Source: Paramecium tetraurelia (lineage: Eukaryota > Ciliophora > Oligohymenophorea > Peniculida > Parameciidae). From it: 64,000 nucleotides of DNA. The stretch is taken from contig NW_001799444.1 of the NCBI RefSeq assembly GCF_000165425.1, positions 310,001 through 374,000 of the forward strand. Direction: 5' to 3'. Positions 49,076-61,200 of the stretch are shown here, piece by piece. A program made the translations under genes and the position numbers. The notes beneath the pieces were generated by a model. That model had not been told where the DNA came from, ran no database searches, and saw only the letters and a program-made list of their open reading frames with translations. Position 1 is the first letter of the stretch. The number at the start of each line of letters is the position of its first letter.

Positions 49076-50101
49076 ATGAATTAACTATCTTTTTTAGAAA
49101 ATAATGATAATATTGAATAACCGATAAGTTTGAACCTAATAGATAATACAAATTAATAAAGAGATTTTTGTTATGCATTATCATTTAATAATGATAACAC
49201 AATTCTTATTACAAACTCAGAGAATTTAATATTAATATGGAAGTTCGAATTTGGTAAAATGGAATTAATCTAAAGCGTTTCTGGACACACAGAAGATGTT
49301 AATTGTTTAATATTTAGTAAAAAGACCAATAATTTTATCTCAGGATCAAACGATAATTGTATTAGATGTTGGAAATAAGTAAGTTCAAAAGAATGGGTAA
49401 GTTCATAAGAATTTGAACGTAATAGTTATATATACACATTAAAATTGAATAATAAAGAAAATCAACTTATCTCAGGTAGTTTTCATGGTTAAATAAATGT
49501 GTGGAATTTAGATTTTGATAGTGGTGAGAATGAATTGAAACTTATTTAATCATTAGATAAACATACCAGCACAGTCTATGATTTAAGTTTGAATTAATCT
49601 GAAACTTAATTTATCTCATGTTCTAAAGATAATACAATAATAGTTTGGGGATTAGGATTAAATAATTATTGGGAATTTAAATATATTGTTAAATAATCAA
49701 TAGATGATTTTGGATGTAAAGTTCATTTTATTAATGATGATTAATTTATTTGGGTAAGTGGAGGTTAGGAAAGCTAAGATTGTATATACACCTTTGGATT
49801 AAATAAAGGAGTATTCGAAGAAATTCCAGAAGCCAAAGTTTAGCTAATAAAGGATATAACTAATTTTGACATATTTTAATTTCCTATTATTTATTAGGAA
49901 TAGCAAAATATTATGATAATTCGACATAAAACACATATCTATGTTATTTAAAGACAATTGAATGGAAAATTTAAGATATGTTATCAATTAAATTATTAAA
50001 CAAACGTGATCTTTGGAACATTAACAAATGATTCTAAATATTTAGTAGTCAAAAGTAATACTAACAATAAATATATGATTTATGAAGTAATATTAAATTG
50101 A
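49076..50101 (+). CDS. WD40-repeat protein, 341 residues
   Basis: A single open frame of 342 codons without intron. After ~45 residues it shows consecutive WD40 units with the usual landmarks: LSFNNDNTILITNSENLILIW, SGHTEDVNCLIFS...FISGSNDNCIRCW, LISGSFHGQINVW and SLNQSETQFISCSKDNTIIVW, then a C-terminal part typical of the expanded Paramecium WD40 family (a penultimate block ending NDSKYLVVKSNTNNKYM). At least four clear blades are visible, enough for part of a propeller. The usual N-terminal coiled coil of the family is missing, so this may itself be a shortened member. Partner unknown. Confidence 0.7.
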
Positions 50102-50244
50102 ATAATCATATTTTAATCAAACACTTTAATACTCGCAAAATTCAACTACATATATTTTCTATACAATTTTAATAGAATTATAATAATATTTTATATAAAA
50201 TAAAACAACTTAGCCCAATAATTTAATTAAGTTAATGTAAGATC

Positions 50245-50545
50245 GTAAGTAAAGAGCAGATTCATTAATTGGCCAGAAAGGATGACATCGTTATCTATGG
50301 TGAAAAATCTAATAATGCTGGTGGAGCTGCTGGTTGGCATAAGTAAGGCTATTTTGTGCAAGATCCCAATGATGATGCTGGTATAATTACAAATGGATCA
50401 CATGTTGGAGGGATAATTAAAGTTGGATAAACAGTTTACGTTTACATACTCCTGGGGCTAACAGTGAAAATTCCATCAAAGCATACCCATCAGATTTTAT
50501 AAAATATTTTATAAATTATGGAACAGAAAGAAAGTTATGAATAAA
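50245..50545 (+). pseudogene. unrecognised coding fragment
   Basis: Plus-strand text with clear protein character (LARKDDIVIYGEKSNNAGG, GWHKQGYFVQDPNDDAGI, TNGSHVGGIIKVGQTVYVY) changes frame near 50440 and continues as PGANSENSIKAYPSDFIKYF to a TGA. It has no start codon context and no other exons. It could be the broken end of a larger gene. I do not recognise it. Confidence 0.4.
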
Positions 50546-50644
50546 CAATCAAAATTTTATCAACATAATTATTAAAATAAAAAACGCATGGATGTATAAC
50601 AACTATTTAACTAAAGTTGGACATAATAATTACAAATTTAATAT

Positions 50645-51015
50645 CCTAAAAAGGGTTGACTTATACAACAGAAGTTTAAGAATATTGTATCCTTGACTTT
50701 CATATAGGCTCCATTTTTAGTCAAATGAGCTGTTGGAATAAACATACCAGCAATTAAAGCTTTTTGGTTTTAGTGTAATATAAGGCATTTGATGGATCAG
50801 TTTTAGTCAAAGAAATTTATTACTTTTACATAATTTGTCTTATTTAAACCTTGATTTTATCTGCTGATTTTAAACATCGATAATTAATGAAATTTTGATA
50901 TAACCAATCAGAACTTTCATTGTGATCTTTAAATTATTAAACAAATTTAAGAATATAATGTGATCTCCATCTTAATGTATAAATTGATATCTAGCCTCAT
51001 CAGCTTACTATTATT
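50645..51015 (-). pseudogene. fragment of a Prp43/DHX15-like DEAH-box RNA helicase
   Basis: The minus strand reads ADEARYQFIHQDGDHIIF, then NESSDWLYQNFINYRCLKSA after a one-base frame change, then NALYYTKTKKALIAGMF and PTAHLTKNGAYMKVKD. These match the conserved C-terminal (helicase-associated/OB-fold) region of Prp43/DHX15 (compare WCYQNFINYRSLKSAD and the Y-I-N-I-R-K-A-L-G-F-F and KDNQVV patterns). Only ~110 residues remain, with a stop or frame change near 50860 as well, and no helicase core is nearby. This is a truncated copy, not a gene. Confidence 0.7.
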
Positions 51016-51275
51016 AATCCTTTGGTATTTAGAATACTTTTTTTTTGTACTTACTCTAAAATTATATTTTTTACTACCGATTTCTCTAATATCAGTTTTC
51101 TAAAGTTTTGATTTGGTAAATGGTAAATTCTTATCAACAAACATTATTTTAGAAAATTAATATTTTATTATATTTTTGGTAATAATTTCAATGTAGCAAT
51201 CATCTAAATATATATATATAAAGCAATCATTGTCCATTAATTTCCATAAAAGCTACTTTTTATTGTTACTACTTT

Positions 51276-52098
51276 TCAATTATCTTTTATAAGTTTGTCT
51301 GTGTTCCTCTTAGTTTTCTAAATTTAAATTAAAATTTACTTTCTTATTTTGGAATTGTCTTATTTTATTTCATCTAGTTCATGAATCAGACCAGATACAA
51401 ACAATAGCGATTCACTCCTTGGATTTGAACTGAAATGAGTATGAGTTTTAGATAGAGTAGTTTTTGTGCTCCTTAAAGGAGATGATTGCATAGTAAATTA
51501 TTTACCAAATGCGGTCAATCCTGCAACATCTGGTAGACTTGAAGCCCATTTCTTAATGATATCTTTTCGTAGTTTCTTTTCAGCATCTTTAGTTTCTAAT
51601 TTCTTCTTATACTCAAATTCAGTTTTTGATGTAAACTTGTAAGAAGGAGGGACTTCTTTTTTATCATCTTGTTCTTAATCCCATTCCCAATGAGCATACC
51701 TTCTAAGAACTCTTTTGGAAGGTTCTAAACTTTTTTAAGTTAATATAATTACTGAGATTATTTGAGATATTTATAAAGATCGAACTTTGGTATTAACTCG
51801 GTTATTTACATAGAACCTATTCTTGTTCTTGTACATATTCCTTTTAAGACAGGGCCAAGTCTTCTTGTCATCGATCAATTCTTATTATCTAAATGCAAAT
51901 TTAGCAAATGTGACTTTACGATCTTGAAGTGTTGATTTCAATTCGTTAAATTCTGAAACATTTTTTTTAATATGAGATAGTTGAACAAATTTTTAAGCAG
52001 ATTTTTCATCATTGATAGTCTTACCTTCAATAACATCTTTCAATCGATATTTACTCTAAGATTAATACTAAGCTAATTACCTTTTTGATGTTTTGCAT
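51276..52098 (-). CDS. unknown basic helical protein, 265 residues
   Basis: ATG at 52098, one 25-base intron just after codon 6, TGA at 51276, exactly 266 codons. The first ~115 residues are Lys-rich helical sequence ending in an aromatic patch (KTWPCLKRNMYKNKNRFYV). A Trp-containing segment (RRYAHWEWDQEQDDKKEVPP) follows, then YKFTSKTEFEYKKKLETKDA and a Ser/Thr-rich stretch (SPLRSTKTTLSKTHTHFSS). A basic coiled end closes the protein. No known family identified. Confidence 0.65.
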
Positions 52099-52559
52099 AT
52101 TAATAAATATAAATTTGTTATAATCATAATATTAATATTAGAATTATCGAATATATATGATATGCAAGAATAATATTGTAAGTTTCAAAATATTCTTAGA
52201 AACTATTTAAATGTACATATTTCTTGATTTTAAATAATTTCAGTGTCTATTTTTTAATTATTTCTATTCTGACATTCTTCGCAAATTTGTTATTTATTTC
52301 CATTTTAGCATTTTCTAGTATTAATTTAAGAAAACATACGCAATTAAAAGAAATATAATCAAAAGATGAAGCTCATTTATTAATAGATTAATTTTTGTTG
52401 TGTTATCACTATAAAGGCTCATTGTTCTACAGTCTTATTTTATTTACTTATAATAAAGTAAGCATTAAAATCCTATTTCAAATTTGAGATTAATCTAATG
52501 ATATTGGGTTTTATACTCTTTGGACCTGAATATTGAAAATTATTGATAATTATATAATT
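52099..52559. other. divergent intergenic region
   Basis: 460 bases between two divergent start codons. AT-rich; a short plus-strand ORF-like run near 52365-52430 has no support. Presumably holds both promoters. Confidence 0.5.
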
Positions 52560-54038
52560 ATGTAATTAAATTATGAAATTCTTCAAGAAATTTATTCAAG
52601 TCCAAGAGTGAGGATTTAGAAAGTAAGATCATTGCAAGATAACCAGACTTATATTTAAAAAACATATCTATAAAATAAAAATGAAGGTATAGTTTATAAT
52701 GATTGTGAGGATTGAATGCAATTAAAATGTTAGCTCAAATTAAGAATCAATTTGTATTATAAGTGATTGAATATCTAGAAAATGAAGAACAACAATTAGT
52801 TATAATATAAGAATACTGTGATTAAGGGGATCTTAAAACATTTACTTTACAACACATCGGTTACAGAATGCAAGAAAGTATAATTTGGTCTCTTTTCTTG
52901 CAAATGGCATATGTTCTTTTGTAATTAAATGAACTAGGGATACAACACAGAGTATTAATTCCTGAGAATATTTTACTACTAGTCAGAACTGAAGGGTATT
53001 AGATTCGAATTACCGATTTTCACAAATCATCAAGACAGACTCTCTGTTAATCCCCCTGTGCTGCTATTTATTTACCATATGAATACTTTTTTGAAGGACA
53101 TTACACTCAAAAATCACAAATCTGGTAAATTGGTCATATCTTGTATTATATGGTATCACAAAATTTGCTATTCCCAACATCGACTCTAGAGAGTCAAGTG
53201 AAGGAACAATTACGAAGAGGTCGAATCTAAATCAATATCCCTGATACCTATTCTCCAGGATTAATATAACTAATCAATGTCTGTTTGACAATAAGAGAAA
53301 ATCAAAGACCCAACATATTGTAGATTTTGAGGATGAAGGAAGTTAGAGAAGCTTTGGCAAGACCATATTATGAATTTTCATTGGATTAAAGGAGACATCT
53401 TATGTATTGGATTAATAGTTCGGAGACTGCTATTTCCAATCCAATTCAATACTCTTTTAATGAATTTGATTTGCATTCTCCAAGACAGATTCAAAAAGAT
53501 GTAGTTGTCAAGAAGAATTTCAAAAATACTAAATTACCTGAGATCTTCTAGCAAAATTAAAATGCCAAAAAATCATCGACTGACAGATTTCCAGAATCTG
53601 ATAACGCCAAAAGTGAAATCAAGAGAAAGGAAGATATGTATTTACAATAATAATTGTTGTCGAAAACCTATACAAATAAATATATCTAAGGTGTTGTCAA
53701 ACCCATCAGTTTTCATAAGAAACAATAGGCAATTGCTAGTACTGAATTACCTAAATTTTCCATTCCTTATTAAAGATAATTAGACCCTGTGTTCTAAAAT
53801 CTTCTGGAGAATAAAAAATAAGTTTGTGATCAATGGATCGGAGAAACTGAGTATATGTTCTTACGATCTTAGATTAAATTTAATGTATTGTATCATAATA
53901 GGTTTCTAGAAAACTGATAAATTACTCAATTACTTGCAAACAAAACATCCCAGAATTGACGGTAGTTTCATATTATAATAAATCAATGACATAGCGGATT
54001 TAGAAGAGCAGAGGAACCATTAGAAATTCAAAGTCTGA
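52560..54038 (+). CDS. NEK-like pseudokinase, 476 residues
   Basis: Two introns (23 and 25 bases, the second at about 53886-53910) leave exactly 477 codons. The N-terminal ~260 residues follow the NEK fold (NYEILQEIYSSPRVRIQKVR start, AIKML lysine strand, VIIQEYCDQGDLKTF hinge, GHYTQKSQIWQIGHILYYMV helix F, RENQRPNILQIL near the end). The catalytic loop is HRVLIPENI, so the catalytic aspartate is Val, and the magnesium motif reads ITDFHKSS without Gly. The glycine loop is also absent. It should bind partners rather than phosphorylate. The C-terminal 210 residues are Ser/Gln/Lys-rich and disordered with a final helix (INDIADLEEQRNHQKFK). Confidence 0.75.
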
Positions 54039-54112
54039 AATGTTATTTAATTTTAAATATTATTATGTGTCAAAAGCAGTTAAAATAAACTTATATATTA
54101 TTTATAATATAA

Positions 54113-57100
54113 ATGTCTTAGAGATTATTAAGAAAATCTCGAACTAATTTGGGTGAAATGAGTTAGAGCCAGAGTCATAGTCATACATCTCCAGTAATGA
54201 ATGAAGACGGCTTGAGAAATTTCAGAATTGAATTTTCGGACTTATCCAGAAAAAGACTGAGTGATAGTGGAGAAGTCAAAGATCCCACCATCTATAGTCA
54301 GAAACGGAAATCAAGACTCTCTTAGTTTTCCAATTTCAATCCGAGACAAAGAGATTAGAGCGATCATAATCTGAGTGTGCATCAGTACACTGCTACTACG
54401 AAATAATATTATCAACTGAAGTGGAAGGAGCTAAGTGGATTGCCAAAACAAACAGATTTACAATAAATACTCAGGACTTTTCTGGTGAAACTAAAAAGAA
54501 ATGCTAATATTTGGGATCAAATTAACAATAAGTATTCTTACTTTAAAGAAACTTATCTTCAAGATGAGGTTAGATTGCAATCATAATATATTTCATATAT
54601 GAGACAATCATTTCATTATGTTAGATTACTATCACTTCTAACTGTGCCAATTCAGGCTGGAACTCTTTATATAGATCAATGGATTCAAGGTTTAGTAATT
54701 TTATTTTTGGTGATTGAATTTATTGATTAGTTACTCAAAATAAAATTGGTTAAATTAAACGTAGTTTGTAACTTCATTTACATAGCAAGTACACTTTTGT
54801 TAAATTTTGAACTAAATCAATAGGGTAAAATAGTCCTAATGATATTATCCTTGACTGGTGTTTAATATTAATTTTAGTGGAGTAAATGTACACTTGCAAT
54901 CATACTCTTAATATATATCAATTATTTCGCTAATTTTTGGTTATTGATAAATGATAATGACAGCACTTACTTGGATTCCATTATTTGGACAATAAATAAT
55001 TGTGTATAATATTCACTATAAATAGAAAGTTGCCATTTACTGCAGTTGATGCCCAAATAGAAAGCTACAGCAACAAGATTATCAGTGTGGCTTTTTAAAT
55101 CATGTCCTTCTATTTTTAAATACTATTCATTTCAATTTTTGTGAAATTCTCATTTTCAACAAACGAGTACGTATCCATTATTTATATTCACTTAGATAAG
55201 AACTATTCATTGATTTTTTGAAGATCAATAAGGTTGATTAAAATCTTATAGATGAAGCACAAGACATATTGAATTCAAACGTTCATTCTAATGAATTGCA
55301 AACTGTAACCTATATAAATCTAATAAAATAGGTTAACAATTTGATGCAGTAATTACCAATCAATATTTAAAAACCACTATTCTTCTTAATCAAGAGTAAG
55401 AAACTCCAGGAAATTGAATTCTTTACTCAATATTTCTCAAAATAATCTATTGATGAAATAGCATTTGAATCAATATTAAAATTTTGCAAACCAAATGAAG
55501 TCATTGTAGAAAAAGGACAGCAAGATGAATATGTATATGTGGTCTTATAAGGGGAGATGGGGATATATGATAACAATATATACCTCCAAAGTCTTCCAAT
55601 GAATTAGGCCTTTGGAATTGAAAACCTTATAATGAATCAAGGACACAATTTAACTATGAGAAGTAAAGGAAATTCAATCTTAATATAAATAAATCATACC
55701 AAATTTTTAGGAACCATCAAAAAAATCAATAGCGATTTAGAAACTTTTCACTCGATAAAAAATGAAGTATTGTTTATGAATAGAATCGAACTACTCTTAC
55801 AACACTGTTATGTCTGTGGATCATATTAGCATCTGAGTTCTTTATGCAGTAGAGTGCATGTTAGTCTGAATAAGAATCTAGTTATCAGTAGACATTTGTA
55901 TACAAGACCTTAGAAGAGAAGAAAGTTTGATAGGAAATGGGATCAGAGAGTGAATTCCCTATATAATTTCAAACTGGTTAGAAGTTGCGGAAGAAGACTA
56001 AAAAGGAATTATGGGATTGTCATGGGGGATGCTGAGGTCTATGAAAGAGGAGAGTAGGAGTATGACGAAGAGGAAGAGGAGGAAATCTATTAAGGACATC
56101 TTTCTTATAAAGACCTGACAAATCCATCAAGAGTAAGAATTTGATCTAATTTAAGAAGAGTGTTGAAGTAGTGTCAGGTCAAACTTTGAGAGATATTATC
56201 TATCATGATCACATAGACAACGAAGAATAGTTATAATATTATCAATAATAATGGCAATAGTAATAGGACATAAATCGTCATTAGGCAGTCAAATAAACCA
56301 TATAAACAGCAGGATTTCAAAATGAAGACTTGTATTTTGGAGATGCAATTAACATCCCACTATAACACAAATAGTTTACTCAGAATAGCAATACTTTCAA
56401 ATCTTCTAGTGGATAAACATACCAAAGTCAAAAGAGTCAGCAGGTAAAACAACAATAACAAAACTAATAATAATAATAACAATAAGGATAATAGCAAATC
56501 CCATTCTAGTCAAAAACATATGTTCAAAGTCCTTTGGGCACAAACCAGTTCTTAATAGCAAATAATAGGAATGCCTAACCAAAATTAACATTCTCTTATG
56601 ACCCTTTCTATCATGAATAAAATAACAAACAAACTCTACCTCAGCCTTAGCCAGAATATCAAGCTATGGCACGACCTTAATTTAGATCATCTACCAATTA
56701 TATTCCTAGTGGTCCTACTTAGTTACCTGTAGTTTCAGAAGAAAGAGATTCTTAATTGAACATTCCGTAGATGAATGTACCTTATGCATCAGCCATATCT
56801 ATAAGTTCAGTTGGTATTTCGAGCATCGATGACATTTAAAGAAGGGATGGATAAAACAATACTTATACTGGGCCACGAAGGATGACTCAGAAGTAGACCA
56901 ACACCATTACGAGTACAGTGAGTCCAGATATTTAGAAGAAGAAATCAATTTCTGGATCAAATTCAAGATCTTATTCTGCTTTGTCTTCTAAACAGAATCA
57001 GCATTATAGTGATTTAGATAATGTGATATTTAGATATGATGTGAAGGACAATTTCGACATTGATTAGATAGGAATATATTAGCAATTCAAACCAATGAAC

Positions 57101-57172
57101 AACTACGATTGTGTGGTCAATTAAATCAAGATCTAATCTAAGAAATTAATTAAATAGAAGAAAATAAAATGA
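54113..57172 (+). CDS. channel-like membrane protein with cyclic-nucleotide-binding domain, no GYG pore
   Basis: 995 residues; introns of 20, 29 and 23 bases, exactly 996 codons. A Ser/Arg-rich N-terminus is followed by membrane segments from ~165 (YVRLLSLLTVPIQAG, GLVILFLVIEFIDQL, CTLAIILLIYINYFANFWLL) to an S6-like helix (~322-345, ISVAFQIMSFYFQILFISIF). The site of a potassium-channel pore helix reads SIIWTINNCVQYSLQIES, with no GYG or similar filter. A linker leads to a cyclic-nucleotide-binding domain (~430-520: CKPNEVIVEKGQQDEYVYVV, LQGEMGIYDNN, AFGIENL). A basic segment and a ~350-residue Gln/Ser/Pro/Asn-rich tail with TAA/TAG-coded Gln runs end the protein. The 20-base intron in the pore-S6 region is the weakest point of the model. 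Confidence 0.72.
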
Positions 57173-57200
57173 AATTTATACAAAATTAAATTTTAATTAC

Positions 57201-58145
57201 ATGTTCAAATTTCTTCTTAGGCCCTCATCATTGTTTTCCAAAAGAACAACCAAACTCAAGCATTTGATCTAATCAAAAGAATTGGAGTTTATCATGGAAG
57301 CTCATAATGGACTATCAGCTCTTATAGTGCAAGAAGCAGGTTTCAAAGGCATTTGGGCTTCAGGATTATCAATGTCAGCTTAATTGGGAGTAAGAGATTG
57401 CAACGAGGCTTCTTGGACTTAATTGTTGGAAGTCTTAGAATTCATGGCAGAAAGAACTACGATTCCAATATTAATGGATGGCGATACAGGATTTGGAAAT
57501 TACAATAATGCAAGAAGATTAGTAAGGAAATTGGAAGAGAGAGGGATTGCTGGAGTGTGTTTTGAAGATAAGATCTTCCCCAAAAGAAACTCTTTGGGTG
57601 ACGGGGCCTAAGAATTGGCAAACATTTAGGAATTTTCAAATAAGATCAAGGTTATGAACATCTTTTATTTTAGGCATGCAAAGACCATTAGAGGGATAAA
57701 GACTTTTAGATAGTGGCTAGATGTGAAGCATTCATTGCTGGATGGGGTTTGGATAGTGCCTTAGAGAGATGTGAAGCTTACAGAAAGGCTGGGGTTGATG
57801 CTGTTTTGATTCACAGTAAGAAAAGTGATTTTACAGAAATCGAGTAATTTTTAAAGGCTTGGAATAATCGATTGCCAGTTGTGTTGGTTCCAACAAATTA
57901 TTACAAGACACCAACTGAGGAATTTAGAAAAAACAGTAAGGATGTGCCATTGATTTGTAGATGTAAGTTTGGCAATATGGGCTAATCACAATTTAAGGGC
58001 GAGTGTAAAGGCCATGCAAGACACAAGCAAACAAATATTTGAGAGACAAAATTTATTGGGATTGGATTAGATAGCGAGTGTTAAGGAGGTGTTCAGATTG
58101 TAAAATGAGAAAGGGTTAGAGGAGGATGATAAGAAATATTTATGA
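57201..58145 (+). CDS. phosphoenolpyruvate phosphomutase (PEP mutase)
   Basis: 298 residues; introns of 23 and 25 bases, exactly 299 codons. It matches the eukaryotic PEP mutase family almost end to end: [54 protein letters not shown], the mutase signature [10 protein letters not shown] (EDK-x5-NS), [25 protein letters not shown], and [14 protein letters not shown]. The enzyme turns PEP into phosphonopyruvate, the C-P-bond-forming step towards 2-aminoethylphosphonate, which ciliates put into their lipids. About 30 residues precede the core ([20 protein letters not shown]). They are basic and hydroxylated without acids, which fits a mitochondrial targeting peptide. Partner enzymes (decarboxylase, transaminase) are not in this window. 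Confidence 0.95.
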
Positions 58146-58248
58146 CATAGTATTATTATTAAATGTTTTAATGAAATTCGATATATTAAATAAATTGCAA
58201 TGAGCAGATCATATAAAATAAATTATAATATTATGTTGATGGCATCAA

Positions 58249-61200
58249 TCAGACTTTGCTTTATTAGGAAATTTAAAGATATTTGAATAAATATTTGATA
58301 ATAGTTTCTGCCATATTTTTATTTGTATTGATGGAATGTAAGTTAGGTAAATAGCTCTAGAAGATTTTGATCATTAAATTTAGATGGCAACTAAGTTCAG
58401 GAATAATCAAATGAATTTATTTCATTCTATAGTTTTTTAAAATATCCACTTCTTTCAGTTTGCAAGGACAACCTTTGGGATAATTATCATCAAAACTGTG
58501 ATATTTGGAGTGACCATGAGGAGGAGCCTATGTTAATAGGATAACTATTTTTTGAGAATTTTTGTTGGACCAAGACAATTATTATTACTCGTGCAGTCCA
58601 TCAAGTACAGCATTAGGATAATCTGATATGGCAGTGGCCTTTTTTGGTTTGACATCCTTGAGTTTTGATAGTAGAGTAGCAGAATCTGTGAAATCACTAA
58701 GGATGAATGTAGGAGAGGAGATTTCTTTATGAGGATGATGATCATGATACAAAATGATTGCGAATTTGGCCTTGCCTGAATTAAATTCTCCCTTGATACT
58801 ATTACAAATAGATAACAATTTAAATGCGATTTGGATATTCTATTCATCTGTCCAATCTATAATCAAAGCAATATTGATTGATTTAATTTAATGAGAATTG
58901 TAGCATTCGAACTTGTGATTCATAGTATTGATACCTTTATCATGCCATGCCAAATAATTACAGAATTTGTTACATGTCTAACATTTGGCATTGCATTTTG
59001 AAATCTCAATTCTTTTACTACCTCTGATTGGTTATTCCCAGCCCAGGATTTCCCAAAACTATTTGCAGAGAACATGATCTAGATTATCTGAAACATGGAC
59101 AGCCTTATAATATTTGGAAGTCTTATTAAGTTGTTATTGATAACAAAGAAACTCATCAACACATTCTACTGCATGACTATGTCCTCTACCTAGACGAATA
59201 CAGTATTCATCACATGTTTCAGGTCTACAAAATTAGATATTTTCATCTTTCTCGTCCAATTTAAAACATGATTATTAAGGCTCTATCACATTATGATATA
59301 TCGTATGATGAAGATTCGTGTGACCTGATTCTAAATAACAATAAGCTTTACATCCGGGACATTATTGATCACACAAATGTTTCCTATTTGAACAAGCATG
59401 TCCTAAATCATGACTGTTTTCTCCTATTGGAATTAATTTAAAACACTTTTCTTTCCTTCTGACCTACTCATAAATTGTCTATCCATATAATGAACCTGCA
59501 TTAGACTTCCACATCTTCACTCTCTTCACATAACCATCAACTGTGCATATCCCAGGCAAATTGCATAATTTATCACATTAATGATGACAATTGCAAAAGT
59601 GCTCATTCTCTAATTCATGAGAGTGTTACTCTGAACACTGTCTTTAACAACCCAACGAACATGATTTATTACAATATCTCAAATTGCACATATGTTTATG
59701 TTCCACAAAAGGATCTTGAGTACATTGTTCAGCACAATATAGGCAAGTCTCTTAACACACATGTTTACTATAACAATAATGCAATGAATTATTGGAATGA
59801 CCAATCCTCAGTATACATTGACTCTAACATAATAGACATTCTTTATCACATTAATCATCTTTTAAACCTTTAGAAATATGTTCTCCAAAATGTGATTATA
59901 ATAATTCACAGTTCTTCTCTTCACATAAATGAGTATCACTCCAACAGATGTGTTACTTATTAAACTACTAGATCTACTCTTATTCTTTATTCACACTCTC
60001 CTATAACTCTATCATATTATTTAATTTCTTGATCCTCCCTTCTACATGATATATCTTCTATTGTATTTCCTTCAAAGCTGAAGCTCTCTAAACCATTGTA
60101 CGATCTCCCTTAATCCTTGACAGACTTACCTGTAATTCTTATAAACTTAATCTTTCTGCTGCCTCAAATTACTCCAAATCTGCTCCATCCTCCAAATCTA
60201 ATTGCTTCTAGATCATTTGGATCTTGGATTTCTTTTTCTAAATAATAGCTCTCACTTTCTCAATCTTAGTTCCATTCTTGCTTAAATGTCCATTATATTG
60301 AGTACACAATGCATAACACCTACTACATGTTTATCCACATAACTTATAAACATGTAAATGCTATTTTAACTCATTTTCACAATCTAATAAGATATTCTAC
60401 TTCATATCTCTATCTAACTCATATATTGGGACTAGTTTTTATTCTATCTCCCTAGATATAATGCTTATGATATAACTAATTCTTTTATTTGCAAATGACT
60501 AAATCAATTTATCCACTCTCATAAACTTTTGCATAAAAGCAGAGTCCTATTCAATATTAACTCTTACGATATCTTATGCTTACTCCAACAATTTACTGAA
60601 ATTATCTTCAATCGTCTGAGTTAATACTATTTATTATGATATATTGTTGCCATCCTCCTTCTTAATTATGTATGATGGCAATTCCAACCAATAGATATTT
60701 GACTATTCTTTTAACTTATGTATTTAATAGTTCAACTCATAATCCTAGACATTCCTAGTGTCTTTTACAGATAACTACAGCAAGGTGATCTTCATTGATG
60801 TAAATAGTGACTAAGCATCCTACCACCTGACAGTGTTTTTTGCATTTTCAAGGATTTACTCCCTGATTTGATTTACGTCTCTATCAAATTGTTCTAATTC
60901 AAAATAACTCATTAGTTGAGCACTCACTCCATTCTTCAACAATTACTTAAGCAATTCATTATTAGATGAATTAATTATGGAATCCATTTGACCATCTAAT
61001 TCCTATTGAGCATTCTATGAACTAGCTTGATAAATGTCTCTCACCAAAATCATAAGTCTGCTTTTGAATAATTGGTTGCCTTTCAATCTAGTATTGGCTT
61101 CTATTAGATTATCAAAGAGCTCATTCAAATGTCTATCATAAGAAGAACATTGATTGAATATTGTCAAATCACTTATTGCTGTTAGAAAAGACAATAGAGT

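Noticed and set aside
59661-59873. Plus-strand ORF of 70 residues
   Set aside because: Antisense of the Cys/His-rich region of the VLIG-like gene, which is a continuous minus-strand frame.
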